A DNA stretch of 64,000 bases from positions 1 through 64,000 of the forward strand of contig JACJZH010000006.1 in assembly GCA_020635695.1 (NCBI GenBank), read 5' to 3'. A program made the position numbers and the translations under genes. The notes beneath the pieces are model-generated. The model ran no database searches. It worked only from the letters and a program-made list of their open reading frames with translations, and had not been told where the DNA came from. The stretch's first letter is position 1. Each line of letters opens with the position of its first letter. This document shows, one piece after another, positions 7,539 through 16,216 of the stretch. Source of the stretch: Flavobacteriales bacterium (GTDB taxonomy: Bacteria > Bacteroidota > Bacteroidia > Flavobacteriales_F > PHOS-HE28).

Positions 7539-8990
7539 ATGAGCCAAGCCGTACGCGACCTGGAGCCCAAGGCGCTCTGGAACCACTTCGCCGACCTGAA
7601 CGCCGTGCCCCGGCCCAGCAAGCACGAGGAGCGCGTGATCGCCTTCGCGAAGGCCTTCGGCGAAGGGCTCGGCCTGCCGACGGAAGTGGACCATGCCGGC
7701 AACGTGATCATCCGCAAGCCGGGCACCAAAGGGAAGGAGAACGCCCCCACCGTGGCCCTGCAGAGCCACCTGGACATGGTGCACCAGAAGAACAACGACA
7801 CCGACTTCGACTTCGCCACCGAAGGCATCCGCATGCAGGTGGACGGCGACTGGGTGAAGGCCGAGGGCACCACGCTGGGCGCGGACAACGGCATCGGCGT
7901 CGCCTCCATCATGGCGCTGCTGGCCAGCACGGACATCCCCCACCCTCCGTTGGAAGCGCTCTTCACCATCGACGAGGAGACCGGCATGACCGGCGCCTTC
8001 GAGCTGAAGGGCGGCCTGCTGCACGCCAAGTACCTGCTGAACCTGGACACCGAGGACGACGACGAGCTCACCATCGGCTGCGCCGGCGGGGTGGACGTGA
8101 CGGCCAGCGGCAGCTACGCCAACGAGCCCGCACCCTCCGACCAGGTGGGCCACCGGCTCACCGTTCGCGGACTGAACGGCGGGCACTCGGGCATGGACAT
8201 CAACAAGGGCCTGGGCAACGCCAACAAGCTGATGAACCGGCTGCTGATGGCCGGTGAGGAGCACGGTGTGCGCGTGGCCAGCATCGATGGGGGTGGCCTG
8301 CGGAACGCCATCCCGCGCGAGAGCGTGGCCACGGTGCTGGTGCCTTCGGACAAGGCCAAGGCCTTCGGCACGGCCATCGGTGAACTGGCCGACATCCTGA
8401 AGCAGGAATACGGCACCACCGACCCTGACCTGGAGGTGGAGCTGACCCCGGTGGACGTGGAAGGGCCGGTGATGAAGGCCGACGACCAGCGCCGCTTCCT
8501 GCGCGCCGTGCAGGCCTGTCCCAACGGCATCTACCGCATGAGCCCCGACGTGGACGGCCTGGTGCAGACCAGCAACAACCTGGCCCGCATCGAGTTGAAG
8601 GACGGCAGCTACAAGGTGCTGTGCCTGACCCGCAGCTCGGTGGACAGCGAGAAGATGGACGAGGCCATGGCCATCCGCGCGGCCTTCGAACTGATCGGCG
8701 CCACGGTGGACTTCGCGGGCTCCTACCCCGGCTGGACGCCCAAGCCCGGCTCGGACATCGTGAAGCTGATGGAGGCCATCTACAAGGAGCGGTTCAAGGA
8801 GGACCCGCACGTGCTGGCCTGCCACGCGGGCCTGGAGTGCGGCATCCTGGGCACCAACTACCCGGACATGCAGATGATCTCCTTCGGCCCCAACATCCGC
8901 GGTGCGCACTCGCCCGACGAGAAGGTGCAGATCAGCAGCGTGCAGAAGTACTGGGGCTACCTGCTGGAGACGCTGGAGCGGATCCAGTGA
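7539..8990 (+). CDS. pepD: Aminoacyl-histidine dipeptidase (Xaa-His dipeptidase)
   Basis: A 483-residue M20-family metallopeptidase that hydrolyses Xaa-His dipeptides (carnosinase type) in the cytoplasm. Metal ligands and catalytic residues are visible in order: QSHLDMV (His, Asp), LGADNGIGVA (bridging Asp), IDEETGMTGA (catalytic Glu and metal Glu), NLDTEDDDELTIGCAGG (metal Asp) and a C-terminal GAHSPDEKV (metal His). The lid domain lies between about residues 195 and 390 (GLNGGHSGMDINKGLGNA). Length is normal for PepD. The ATG at 7539 begins the conserved MSQAVRDLEP start; upstream in-frame sequence is not used. It is convergent with the next gene, 26 bases apart. Confidence 0.95.
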   Translation: MSQAVRDLEPKALWNHFADLNAVPRPSKHEERVIAFAKAFGEGLGLPTEVDHAGNVIIRKPGTKGKENAPTVALQSHLDMVHQKNNDTDFDFATEGIRMQVDGDWVKAEGTTLGADNGIGVASIMALLASTDIPHPPLEALFTIDEETGMTGAFELKGGLLHAKYLLNLDTEDDDELTIGCAGGVDVTASGSYANEPAPSDQVGHRLTVRGLNGGHSGMDINKGLGNANKLMNRLLMAGEEHGVRVASIDGGGLRNAIPRESVATVLVPSDKAKAFGTAIGELADILKQEYGTTDPDLEVELTPVDVEGPVMKADDQRRFLRAVQACPNGIYRMSPDVDGLVQTSNNLARIELKDGSYKVLCLTRSSVDSEKMDEAMAIRAAFELIGATVDFAGSYPGWTPKPGSDIVKLMEAIYKERFKEDPHVLACHAGLECGILGTNYPDMQMISFGPNIRGAHSPDEKVQISSVQKYWGYLLETLERIQ

Positions 8991-9016
8991 GGAGCAGGCT
9001 CCTTCCGTGATCGGGG

Positions 9017-11401
9017 TCAGTCGCAGTCCTCCTCCTCGTCCAGGAGGCCGTTGCAATTGTCATCGACCCCGTTCCCACAGAGCTCGAAGATCCCGGGGTT
9101 GACGTCCGGGTCGTTGTCATCGCAATCGCCTCCGATGGTGCTGGAACCGGGTGGCTGCGTGCATGACGTACCCAGCGAACTGGAACCGAAGCCGTCGCCA
9201 TCGTTGTCCAGGAAGTACTCCTGGGCAGTGGCACAGGGGCCCGGGCAGTTGGCGTTGGGGTCGAAATCGCAGCTGCCCTGGTCCATGCACCCGATGTTGG
9301 TGAGGCACGGGGTCAGGTTGCAGGCACAATTCGCGTCCACCAATGCCGTGGCCGCCACCGGGTCGTAGGTGAAGAGACCGGCATAGGGCAGCACATCAGG
9401 TTGTGGGTACAGCATGGTCACCTTCCTGTCCGGGCAGATCATGAGCAGGGTCGGAACGGCATTGTCGTACATGCCGATGGACGCGTAGAGCGTTCCCAGG
9501 TCCTCTGCGTCCTGAACGATCACCGGCCATTGCGCGGCCGCGATGAAGGGCGCCACGCTCCCTGCGTTCTGGTCCACCGCCGCGGCCACGATCCGGATCT
9601 GATCCGTCCCGTTCGGGCCCATGTGCAAGTTCCAATCCTGCAGGAAGTTGGAGGTGAGCATCTGCTGGCTGGGGGCACACCAGGCGGCAAAGAGGTCAAG
9701 GACAACGGTCTTGCCCTGTGCCAGCAGACCAAAGAGGGTCACGGTCTGGCCGTCGGACGATAGGGCGGACCAGTCCGGGCTGTACACCTCGTTGCCGGTC
9801 ATTCCGCCCAGCAATCCATCACAGTTGCTGTCGATGCCATTACAGCCTTCGATGGCTCCCGGGTAGATGCTCGGATCACTGTCATTGCAGTCCCCGTCGC
9901 ATTCCGTGAACCCATCGCCGTCCAGGTCCTCGCACGGCAGGCACACGCCATTGTCGCAGTAGGAACCAGGCGCACAATCACCCAACTCCAACCCATAGAA
10001 GAAGCCGCAGTCCAAGCCGGGGCAGCCCTGATAGGGAAACACCAGCGGATCGGTATCGTCGCAGTCGAAACCTTCGTTGACGTAGGAGGGATCGGGAGGT
10101 GAGCAGGCGATCACCAGGCCATTGGCATCGCCGTATCCATCACCATCCAGGTCCGGATACCATGCGCTAGTGGCGCCCTCATCCACATTGCCATCGCAGT
10201 TGTTGTCGATACCATCACACGCCTCCGCCGCATTCGGGTAGCGCGATGGATCGGCATCGTCGCAGTCGGATCCCGAGACCCAGCCATCCCCATCCGCATC
10301 CATGAGACCCATGCAGGAGACGAACGTGGCATCGCACCCGGCGGCCAGGACGCAGGCATCACAGGCCGGACCCTGTTCCAGGCACTGCGCGATGCAGTTC
10401 TGGGTGATGCAGACAAAGCGCTCCGCCACGCATTGATGGCAAGCCAGAGCAAGAGGGGTCTGCTGTCCCGCATCGAGGCCGGCCATGATGCAGGCGACCG
10501 GATCCGCCTCGAAGAAACAATTCGCCCATTCGGATTGGGCGAGCTGGAAGTAGAGGAATTGATTCTGGTCCACCCAGGCCACATCGGAAGCCGTACAGGT
10601 CAGGCTGCACCCCGCTCCGGGGAACACCAGGGGATCCGCGTCATTGCAATCGGTACCATCCAGCACGTGGTCAGCAGGTTGCGCACACGCGCTGATCGTG
10701 ATGGCCGGATCACCAAAGCCATCGCCATCCGCATCGGGATGCCAGTCCAGGAAGAGCAGCGGATCGACGAGGTCGTCCGTACCGCCATCGCAGTCGTCGT
10801 CCAGGCCATTGCCGCATACCTCGGAGGCGGCGGGGTTCACCTGTTCATCGGTGTCATCACAATCCACCGGGCCACAGCCCGCGATGTGGTAGAACCCATC
10901 CTGATCCACGTCCAGGCAACCACCGTTGGCGGCACTGAGCCCGGGGATGATCACGAAGCAGCCGTTGGCCTGCTTCAGCGTGTCACCCAGCAGGCTCACC
11001 GACGCGCAGTCCGTTCCACCGGCATGCAGCGCGTAGGGCACGCTGAGGAGCTGGGCGGTGCCCATGTCCAGCAGACCGCCACCAAGGTCGATCGACACCT
11101 GCAGGAAATGGGAGGAAGCACCCCACTGGACCGCCTGGAATTCGCCGGATACAACGGTCCCCTGCCCGACCGACAGCGTGAACAGACCCAGCGCGCTGGT
11201 CACCACGGCATGGGTCTCCTGGTACACCACCGGCCCTTGCGCCGAACCCGCATGCACGGCGAGTTCCACCGTCAACGGTTGGGCCGCGAATACCTCACCT
11301 GAACCGTTGCGGGCAACGGCCTGGTATTGGAAGGACTGCGGGACCTGTGCACCGGCCAGGACGGCGAGGATCAGGAACTGGAGGAGGATCAGTTGTCGCA
11401 T
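9017..11401 (-). CDS. Secreted MopE-type multi-Asp protein with a thioredoxin-like insert
   Basis: A 794-residue exported protein starting at the ATG whose signal peptide is MRQLILLQFLILAVLAGAQ. The N-terminal domain (QSFQYQAVARNGSGEVF... to SVPYALHAG) is the module that opens many Bacteroidota surface proteins. Six MopE/thrombospondin-3-like metal-binding motifs follow, such as DADGDGFGD...DCNDADP and DGIDNNCDG. Between the fifth and sixth sits a thioredoxin/TlpA-like domain with a VVLDLFAAWCAPSQQM active-site region, where the second Cys of CxxC is Ser (9668-9682). The protein ends abruptly after the sixth motif with no T9SS sorting domain that I can see. The motifs suggest calcium or copper binding at the cell surface. 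Confidence 0.85.
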   Translation of the reverse strand: MRQLILLQFLILAVLAGAQVPQSFQYQAVARNGSGEVFAAQPLTVELAVHAGSAQGPVVYQETHAVVTSALGLFTLSVGQGTVVSGEFQAVQWGASSHFLQVSIDLGGGLLDMGTAQLLSVPYALHAGGTDCASVSLLGDTLKQANGCFVIIPGLSAANGGCLDVDQDGFYHIAGCGPVDCDDTDEQVNPAASEVCGNGLDDDCDGGTDDLVDPLLFLDWHPDADGDGFGDPAITISACAQPADHVLDGTDCNDADPLVFPGAGCSLTCTASDVAWVDQNQFLYFQLAQSEWANCFFEADPVACIMAGLDAGQQTPLALACHQCVAERFVCITQNCIAQCLEQGPACDACVLAAGCDATFVSCMGLMDADGDGWVSGSDCDDADPSRYPNAAEACDGIDNNCDGNVDEGATSAWYPDLDGDGYGDANGLVIACSPPDPSYVNEGFDCDDTDPLVFPYQGCPGLDCGFFYGLELGDCAPGSYCDNGVCLPCEDLDGDGFTECDGDCNDSDPSIYPGAIEGCNGIDSNCDGLLGGMTGNEVYSPDWSALSSDGQTVTLFGLLAQGKTVVLDLFAAWCAPSQQMLTSNFLQDWNLHMGPNGTDQIRIVAAAVDQNAGSVAPFIAAAQWPVIVQDAEDLGTLYASIGMYDNAVPTLLMICPDRKVTMLYPQPDVLPYAGLFTYDPVAATALVDANCACNLTPCLTNIGCMDQGSCDFDPNANCPGPCATAQEYFLDNDGDGFGSSSLGTSCTQPPGSSTIGGDCDDNDPDVNPGIFELCGNGVDDNCNGLLDEEEDCD

Positions 11402-11416
11402 GGTGGTAGGGTGAAG

Positions 11417-11424
11417 CAAGACTA
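11417..11424 (-). promoter_or_regulatory. -7 box TAGTCTTG for the MopE-type gene
   Basis: One mismatch to TAnnTTTG, ending 15 bases before the ATG at 11401. Its expected -33 region overlaps the inverted repeat at 11443-11467. Confidence 0.4.
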
Positions 11425-11442
11425 CTCCCCTACCAGCCGGCC

Positions 11443-11467
11443 GGAAATAGAACGTTCGTTCTATTCC
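11443..11467. promoter_or_regulatory. Near-perfect palindrome between two divergent secreted-protein genes
   Basis: The arms atagaacg (11447-11454) and cgttctat (11457-11464) are complementary around a 2-base centre and are extended by gga/tcc with a one-base bulge. It lies 19-43 bases upstream of the -7 box at 11417-11424, where the -33 element should be. The size and symmetry fit an operator for a dimeric regulator; a transcript-end hairpin is less likely because both flanking genes point away from it. Confidence 0.45.
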
Positions 11468-11612
11468 ACGTGTCCATCTCCCCGATCGATGAGCTCGGCC
11501 GGAGCGACTCCGTCCAGGTGGATCCAGCCGAACGACAGGTGCCGGGCGACCGCTCCGTCGGCCGGAAGTCCCGGTTCGTCACCAACTGCTGTGCCTGCCC
11601 TGGCACGGCGGA

Positions 11613-11620
11613 TACCTTTA
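11613..11620 (+). promoter_or_regulatory. -7 box TACCTTTA
   Basis: Seven-eighths match to TAnnTTTG, ending six bases before the ATG at 11627. A transcript starting at the usual distance would begin at or within a few bases of the start codon. Confidence 0.5.
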
Positions 11621-11626
11621 TCCGCC

Positions 11627-14600
11627 ATGCGACGGATCGTGCCGAAGTACGCGGCCGCCATGGCACTGATGGGCCTGGGACCGGTCGTATTGGCCCAGCC
11701 CGGACCTCCTTCGGACCAGGCCTTCCTGCGGAACGAAGGGCAGTGGCCGGCGGAGGTCCTGTACCGGAGCCGGTCCGAAGGAGCGAACGTGTCCCTGCTG
11801 CGCACCGGCCTGAGCTTCTCCACCGCAATTCCGCTCGCGGAGGCCGATGAGGGCGATCCCGAGAAGCAAGGGTACCTCGTGTGGAACCTGGATCTGGGCG
11901 ATGCCGGACCGGGCACCAGGATCACCAGCGACACCGGAGTTCCCAGTGTGCACAGTTTTCTCCGGGGCCCGGATGCCCGTGGGCACATCGTTCATCCGCA
12001 ACAGGTCAGCAGGATCACCTACCATGCCGTGCAACCCGGCGTGGACGTGGTGCTGTACCACCAGGGCGATGGGGTGAAATACGACCACCGGGTGCATGCG
12101 GGCACGGACCCCGCCTCGGTGCGCTGCCATTACCGCGGCATCAAGGAGCTCCGGATCGACGCCGAGGGGCACCTGCTCGTGCGCACGGGCCTGGGCGTAC
12201 ACCGCCAACATGCCCCCGTTTCCTGGCAGGTGGTGGCCGGTGAACGCCGTCCCGTACAGGTGGACTACGTGCTGCACGGGGATTCGACCTATGGCTTCCG
12301 TGTCCAAGGCGCATACGATCCAGATGCCGACCTGATCATCGACCCGTTGTTCGACCTGCTCTGGGCATCCTACACCGGGGCCACGGGCGGCAGCAACAAC
12401 ATCAACTACTGCTTCGCGAACGCCATGGACCCGCAGGGGAACGTGTACCTGACCGGCATGGTGGACAGTTCCTTCCCCACCACACCGGGTTCGTACTCGG
12501 GACCGGGGAACGTGGTGCCGGAGGTCTTCGTGGCCAAGTTCAGCAGTGACGGCAGCACCATGCTGTACAGCACCTACCTGCCCGGGAACTCATCGGAGTT
12601 CGGCACCTCCATCGCCGTGGATGCCCTGGGAAGGGCGTACGTGACCGGCAAGGTGGACCTGAACATCACGAACATGACCACCTATCCGTCCACCGCCAAC
12701 GCCTACCAGCCGGTGCATGCGTTGGGCCCGGACGCCATGCTCACCGTGCTGGACCCCACAGGCAGTTCCCTGGTCTACTCCAGCTTCCTTGGTGGTGATT
12801 CCCCGGAGGACGGATTCGGGATCGCCCTTGGCCCGCCGGGCATCGCGTACGTGACCGGCACCACCAGCTTCATCGGGTTCCCCGAGGTGAACGCCACCGC
12901 GTACCCCCACGGCGGACGGGACATCTATGTGACCAAGTTCGACATCGACCAGAGCGGACCGGCCAGCGTGGTCTATTCCCTCCGGGTGGGCTCGGTGGGC
13001 GACCAGTGCCAGGTGCATGGGATCAGCGTGGATGCCGCCGGCAATGCCTACGTGACGGGTGGTATCTCCTCCAACTCGGGCGCCCTCTCCTTTCCCGTGA
13101 CCCCGGGTGCCTACAGCAGCACCTACACGAGCGGTCAGGACGGGCTGTGCGCGCTGCTGTTCAAGGTGGGCAACACCCTGCCGGCCAGCATCGACTATGC
13201 CACCTTCCTGGGGCCCGGCATGGGCGGCGGTGTGGACGTGGACCCCTTGAGCGGTGAAGCGTACGTGACGGGCCGTACACGCACGTTCGCCTTTCCCACC
13301 ACTGCCGGAGCGCTGCAACCGGTGCATGGCGCGGACATGTTCGGCAATGCGAACAACGATGCCTTCGTGATGAAGCTCGATGCCACGGGCTCCTCCCTGC
13401 TCTATTCCACCTTCCTCGGAGGTCCAAAGGAGGACGAGGGAACGGACATCGTGGTGAACGCCCAGGGCGAGGCCTACGTGACCGGACTGGCCCATGTGGA
13501 CTTCCCCACCAGTGCGGGTGCGTACCAGGAAACGGTGGCCAGCCTGTTGTCCTCGGACATCTTCGTGGTGCACCTGAACGCGGATGGTTCGGCCTACGGG
13601 TGCGGAGGATCGACCTTGTTCGGCGGCAGTGCCGACGAATACTACGGGAACTTCTATGACTACCTGGCACCGTCCATCGACCTCTTGGAGGGCACCGGCA
13701 GTGGCGATGTGGTGAGCCTGAGCGCGACCACCCATTCCCAGGACCTTCCCACCACGCCTGGTGTGTACCAGCCCGTGAAGGTGAATGGCATCGCGGACCA
13801 GCCCTTCTTCCTGAAGCTGGGATGCGAACAACTGAACGCACCGCCGAACGCCTCCTTCAACACGCTGGTGGAACCTGATTGCACCGGTGGTCTGGTGCAG
13901 CTGTTCAATACCAGTGCCGCGGACACGTCCTGGCAATGGACCTTTCCAGGCGGTCAGCCGGCCTCGTCCACCGACCAGGACCCCGGGCCGGTGCAGTACG
14001 CCATGGGCGGTCAGTACACCATCACGCTCATCGTCTGTAACGCCTTCGGTTGCGACACCGTGCAGCAGACCATCAGCGTGGACCCGGAGCCGCAACTGCC
14101 GGTGGACCTGGGGCCGGATACGACCCTGTGCGCTGGCGATCAGTTGCTGTTGGGTCCCGTGCCGTCGTCAGGTTCCATCGCCTGGACCCTGAACGACACC
14201 ATTGCCCAGGGGTCCGGCACCACGCTCGTGGTGATGGAGAGTGGCTCCTACTCGGTGCAGGTCACCGACAGCAGCGGGTGCATGGGGTCGGACACCGTCC
14301 TGGTCCTGTTCACCGGAGTGGAAGCGGTCGTTCAGAGCGCTGTGAACGACGGCGTATGTGCTGGCGGCACCTGGACCTTCCAAGCCGCCGACGGCGCCAC
14401 TGCATACGAGTGGTCGTTCGGCGATGGCAACACGGCCACCGGTCCGTCGGTAGCGCATCAGTACAGCACCACCGGCACCTACCAGGTGCAGCTGGTCGTA
14501 TCCGAAGGCCTGTGCTCCGACACGGTGCTCCTGGAGGTGGAAGGCATTCCCGGCCCAGGCAGTGATGACGTGGACGTCGTCTTCCCCAACGTCTTCTCCC

Positions 14601-14836
14601 CGAACGGCGACGGCATCAACGATGTGTTCACGGCCCTTGGCACTCCTGGCGATCTGGCCTGCTTCACGCTACGCATCTACGATCGCTGGGGCCTCCAGCT
14701 CTTCGAGGGAAGTGGAGCCGGAGCACCGTGGGATGGAAGAAGCCAGAGCGGGGGCGCGGTCCCGGACGGCGTCTACTACTACGTGGCCGAGGTGGGCGCC
14801 CGGGTGCAACGCGGTACGGTCCATGTCCTGCGGTAA
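11627..14836 (+). CDS. Giant T9SS type B surface protein (DUF7948, SBBP repeats, PKD domains)
   Basis: A 1069-residue exported protein with a signal peptide ending near GPVVLAQP. The first part (FLRNEGQWPAEVLYRS...) matches the DUF7948 domain that precedes SBBP beta-propeller repeats. Repeats with the core AYVTG(K/T/R) and YSTFLGG follow over about residues 240-690. Two PKD-like domains are visible (ADTSWQWTFPGGQPASS and AYEWSFGDGNTATGPS). The final 80 residues (VFPNVFSPNGDGINDVF...RIYDRWGLQLFEG...) are the gliding-associated/CHU_C type B T9SS sorting domain. It is likely a surface adhesin or matrix protein. The ATG at 11627 is chosen because of the signal peptide and the -7 box six bases before it. 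Confidence 0.92.
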   Translation: MRRIVPKYAAAMALMGLGPVVLAQPGPPSDQAFLRNEGQWPAEVLYRSRSEGANVSLLRTGLSFSTAIPLAEADEGDPEKQGYLVWNLDLGDAGPGTRITSDTGVPSVHSFLRGPDARGHIVHPQQVSRITYHAVQPGVDVVLYHQGDGVKYDHRVHAGTDPASVRCHYRGIKELRIDAEGHLLVRTGLGVHRQHAPVSWQVVAGERRPVQVDYVLHGDSTYGFRVQGAYDPDADLIIDPLFDLLWASYTGATGGSNNINYCFANAMDPQGNVYLTGMVDSSFPTTPGSYSGPGNVVPEVFVAKFSSDGSTMLYSTYLPGNSSEFGTSIAVDALGRAYVTGKVDLNITNMTTYPSTANAYQPVHALGPDAMLTVLDPTGSSLVYSSFLGGDSPEDGFGIALGPPGIAYVTGTTSFIGFPEVNATAYPHGGRDIYVTKFDIDQSGPASVVYSLRVGSVGDQCQVHGISVDAAGNAYVTGGISSNSGALSFPVTPGAYSSTYTSGQDGLCALLFKVGNTLPASIDYATFLGPGMGGGVDVDPLSGEAYVTGRTRTFAFPTTAGALQPVHGADMFGNANNDAFVMKLDATGSSLLYSTFLGGPKEDEGTDIVVNAQGEAYVTGLAHVDFPTSAGAYQETVASLLSSDIFVVHLNADGSAYGCGGSTLFGGSADEYYGNFYDYLAPSIDLLEGTGSGDVVSLSATTHSQDLPTTPGVYQPVKVNGIADQPFFLKLGCEQLNAPPNASFNTLVEPDCTGGLVQLFNTSAADTSWQWTFPGGQPASSTDQDPGPVQYAMGGQYTITLIVCNAFGCDTVQQTISVDPEPQLPVDLGPDTTLCAGDQLLLGPVPSSGSIAWTLNDTIAQGSGTTLVVMESGSYSVQVTDSSGCMGSDTVLVLFTGVEAVVQSAVNDGVCAGGTWTFQAADGATAYEWSFGDGNTATGPSVAHQYSTTGTYQVQLVVSEGLCSDTVLLEVEGIPGPGSDDVDVVFPNVFSPNGDGINDVFTALGTPGDLACFTLRIYDRWGLQLFEGSGAGAPWDGRSQSGGAVPDGVYYYVAEVGARVQRGTVHVLR

Positions 14837-14867
14837 GGTCCTCGGCGACCGGCACCGAAAGAGCACG

Positions 14868-14875
14868 TAGGTTCG
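14868..14875 (+). promoter_or_regulatory. -7 box TAGGTTCG
   Basis: One mismatch (C for T) to TAnnTTTG, ending nine bases before the ATG at 14885. Confidence 0.4.
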
Positions 14876-14884
14876 TACCCCAGC

Positions 14885-15172
14885 ATGCGGACCATGGACT
14901 CCCTATCCCTCACCCGCGCCCTGCGCCGCCTGCAACGCACCGTGGTGATGTTGCGTACGGAGCTGCGGCATGAGCATGTGGACGAAGGCCTGATCGCCGA
15001 CATCGAGGCGCAGCTGGAGGCGGGCATCGCGACGCACCCGCGCACGCAGCATCTGCGCCACCTGGTGGACGACCTCCGCGAGAGCACACTGACACCCCGG
15101 CCCGAGCTGCTGCGCGATGCCATCCGCTGCTGCGATCGGCTCAGTGACGCCATCACTGAGCTCACGGCCTGA
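14885..15172 (+). CDS. Small helical hypothetical protein
   Basis: A 95-residue protein, apparently all alpha-helical, with alternating charged and leucine-rich stretches (RALRRLQRTVVMLRTELRHE; LRHLVDDLRE) that could form a coiled coil or helical hairpin. No signal peptide or membrane span. An alternative ATG lies at 14894. A -7 box just upstream and the strong third-position G/C support a real gene, but no family is recognised. Confidence 0.65.
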   Translation: MRTMDSLSLTRALRRLQRTVVMLRTELRHEHVDEGLIADIEAQLEAGIATHPRTQHLRHLVDDLRESTLTPRPELLRDAIRCCDRLSDAITELTA

Positions 15173-15238
15173 CGACCGCTGCTGCAGGCAGCGGAACATC
15201 ATCAAAAAGCGTCCTCCCTCGGAAATGGAACCCATCCG

Positions 15239-16168
15239 ATGCGTCCACTCGCGATCCCGTTCATGACCTTGGCGCTCAGCGCCCAGGCCCAGGTGAACTT
15301 CCCGTTCCCGGACAGCGCCGCCACCTGGGTGCAGTACTACGAGACCATGGTATCGCCACCGCCCCTGCCCACCTTCGAGTGGGTGAGCACGGCGAACTTC
15401 TGCATGGACGGCACCGACACCTTGATCGCTGGCATGAGCTTCACCCGGCTCTCCGATTGCGCGGGCGGCTACGTGGGCGCTATCCGGCAGGACACCGGCG
15501 CCGTGTACTTCCAGCCTGCCGATTCCGCGCAGGCATACCTGTTGTACGACTTCGGTGTCAGCATGGGCGATACCCTGCGGGACGTCTATGTGAACGAGCT
15601 GTTGGGCACCGGCACCGGGGGGTGGATGAACGCGGACCTGATCGACCTGGTGGTGACGTCCTCCGCCCCCAGCACGAACTACGATGGACGCATCGAGGTA
15701 CAGGGCCATCCGCTGGACCTGGGGCCGGGCATTGACTTCCAATGGGTGGAGGGCATCGGCAGCATCCACGGCCTGTTCACGCTGAACCCCTTGAACGTGA
15801 GCGGCTACTGGTACGGCATCCATTGCATGAGCCACCAGGACACCGTGCGCTGGGAAGAGGGGGCCTGGTTCGTGAACGCGCCCGGGGCCTGCAGTCCCCA
15901 GTACGTGGGCATTTCGGAGGAAGCTGAATCCTCTTTCCGCGTGTACCCGAACCCCACTACGGGCAAGGTGTTCGTGGACGCTCGGGACCGGCAGATCGAT
16001 GAGGTCCGCATCTCGGACGCGATGGGCAGAACGGATCCGATCCTTGTTACAGATCGCTCACCGCTGCTGGAACTTGACCTGGGTGACCGGTCCGCGGGCG
16101 TCTACCTGCTCCACGTCCGCAGCGGCCGCAGCTGGAGCACCGAGCGCCTGCTGCTGTTGGACCGCTGA
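15239..16168 (+). CDS. T9SS type A cargo protein, function unknown
   Basis: A 309-residue exported protein with a signal peptide (AIPFMTLALSAQAQ). The mature region has a beta-rich, lumenal-type sequence with no catalytic motif recognised; Cys residues at NFCMDG, SDCAGG, IHCMS and GACSPQ could form disulphides. The last 75 residues (FRVYPNPTTGKVFV... SAGVYLLHVRSG) form a type A T9SS C-terminal sorting domain, predicting surface display or release. It lies 48 bases upstream of the DUF6090 array but is separated from it by a hairpin at 16183-16201. Confidence 0.85.
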   Translation: MRPLAIPFMTLALSAQAQVNFPFPDSAATWVQYYETMVSPPPLPTFEWVSTANFCMDGTDTLIAGMSFTRLSDCAGGYVGAIRQDTGAVYFQPADSAQAYLLYDFGVSMGDTLRDVYVNELLGTGTGGWMNADLIDLVVTSSAPSTNYDGRIEVQGHPLDLGPGIDFQWVEGIGSIHGLFTLNPLNVSGYWYGIHCMSHQDTVRWEEGAWFVNAPGACSPQYVGISEEAESSFRVYPNPTTGKVFVDARDRQIDEVRISDAMGRTDPILVTDRSPLLELDLGDRSAGVYLLHVRSGRSWSTERLLLLDR

Positions 16169-16182
16169 GCGCGGCCGGAGGC

Positions 16183-16201
16183 GAAAGATCTCGCATCTTT
16201 C
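16183..16201 (+). promoter_or_regulatory. Hairpin overlapping a -7-like box before the DUF6090 array
   Basis: A perfect inverted repeat gaaagat (16183-16189)/atctttc (16195-16201) with a 5-base loop. The right arm is part of CATCTTTC (16194-16201), a -7-like box 15 bases before the first ATG of the array. The stem could be an operator on the promoter or a weak terminator for the preceding gene. Confidence 0.4.
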
Positions 16202-16216
16202 AACTCCGCTGCGCAC

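Noticed and set aside
12590..14095. 501-codon minus-strand frame over the type B surface protein
   Set aside because: Shadow of a gene with clear signal peptide, repeats and sorting domain on the plus strand.
15177..15193. Short hairpin after the 95-residue gene
   Set aside because: Only a 6-bp stem and no T-run; not strong enough to call a terminator.
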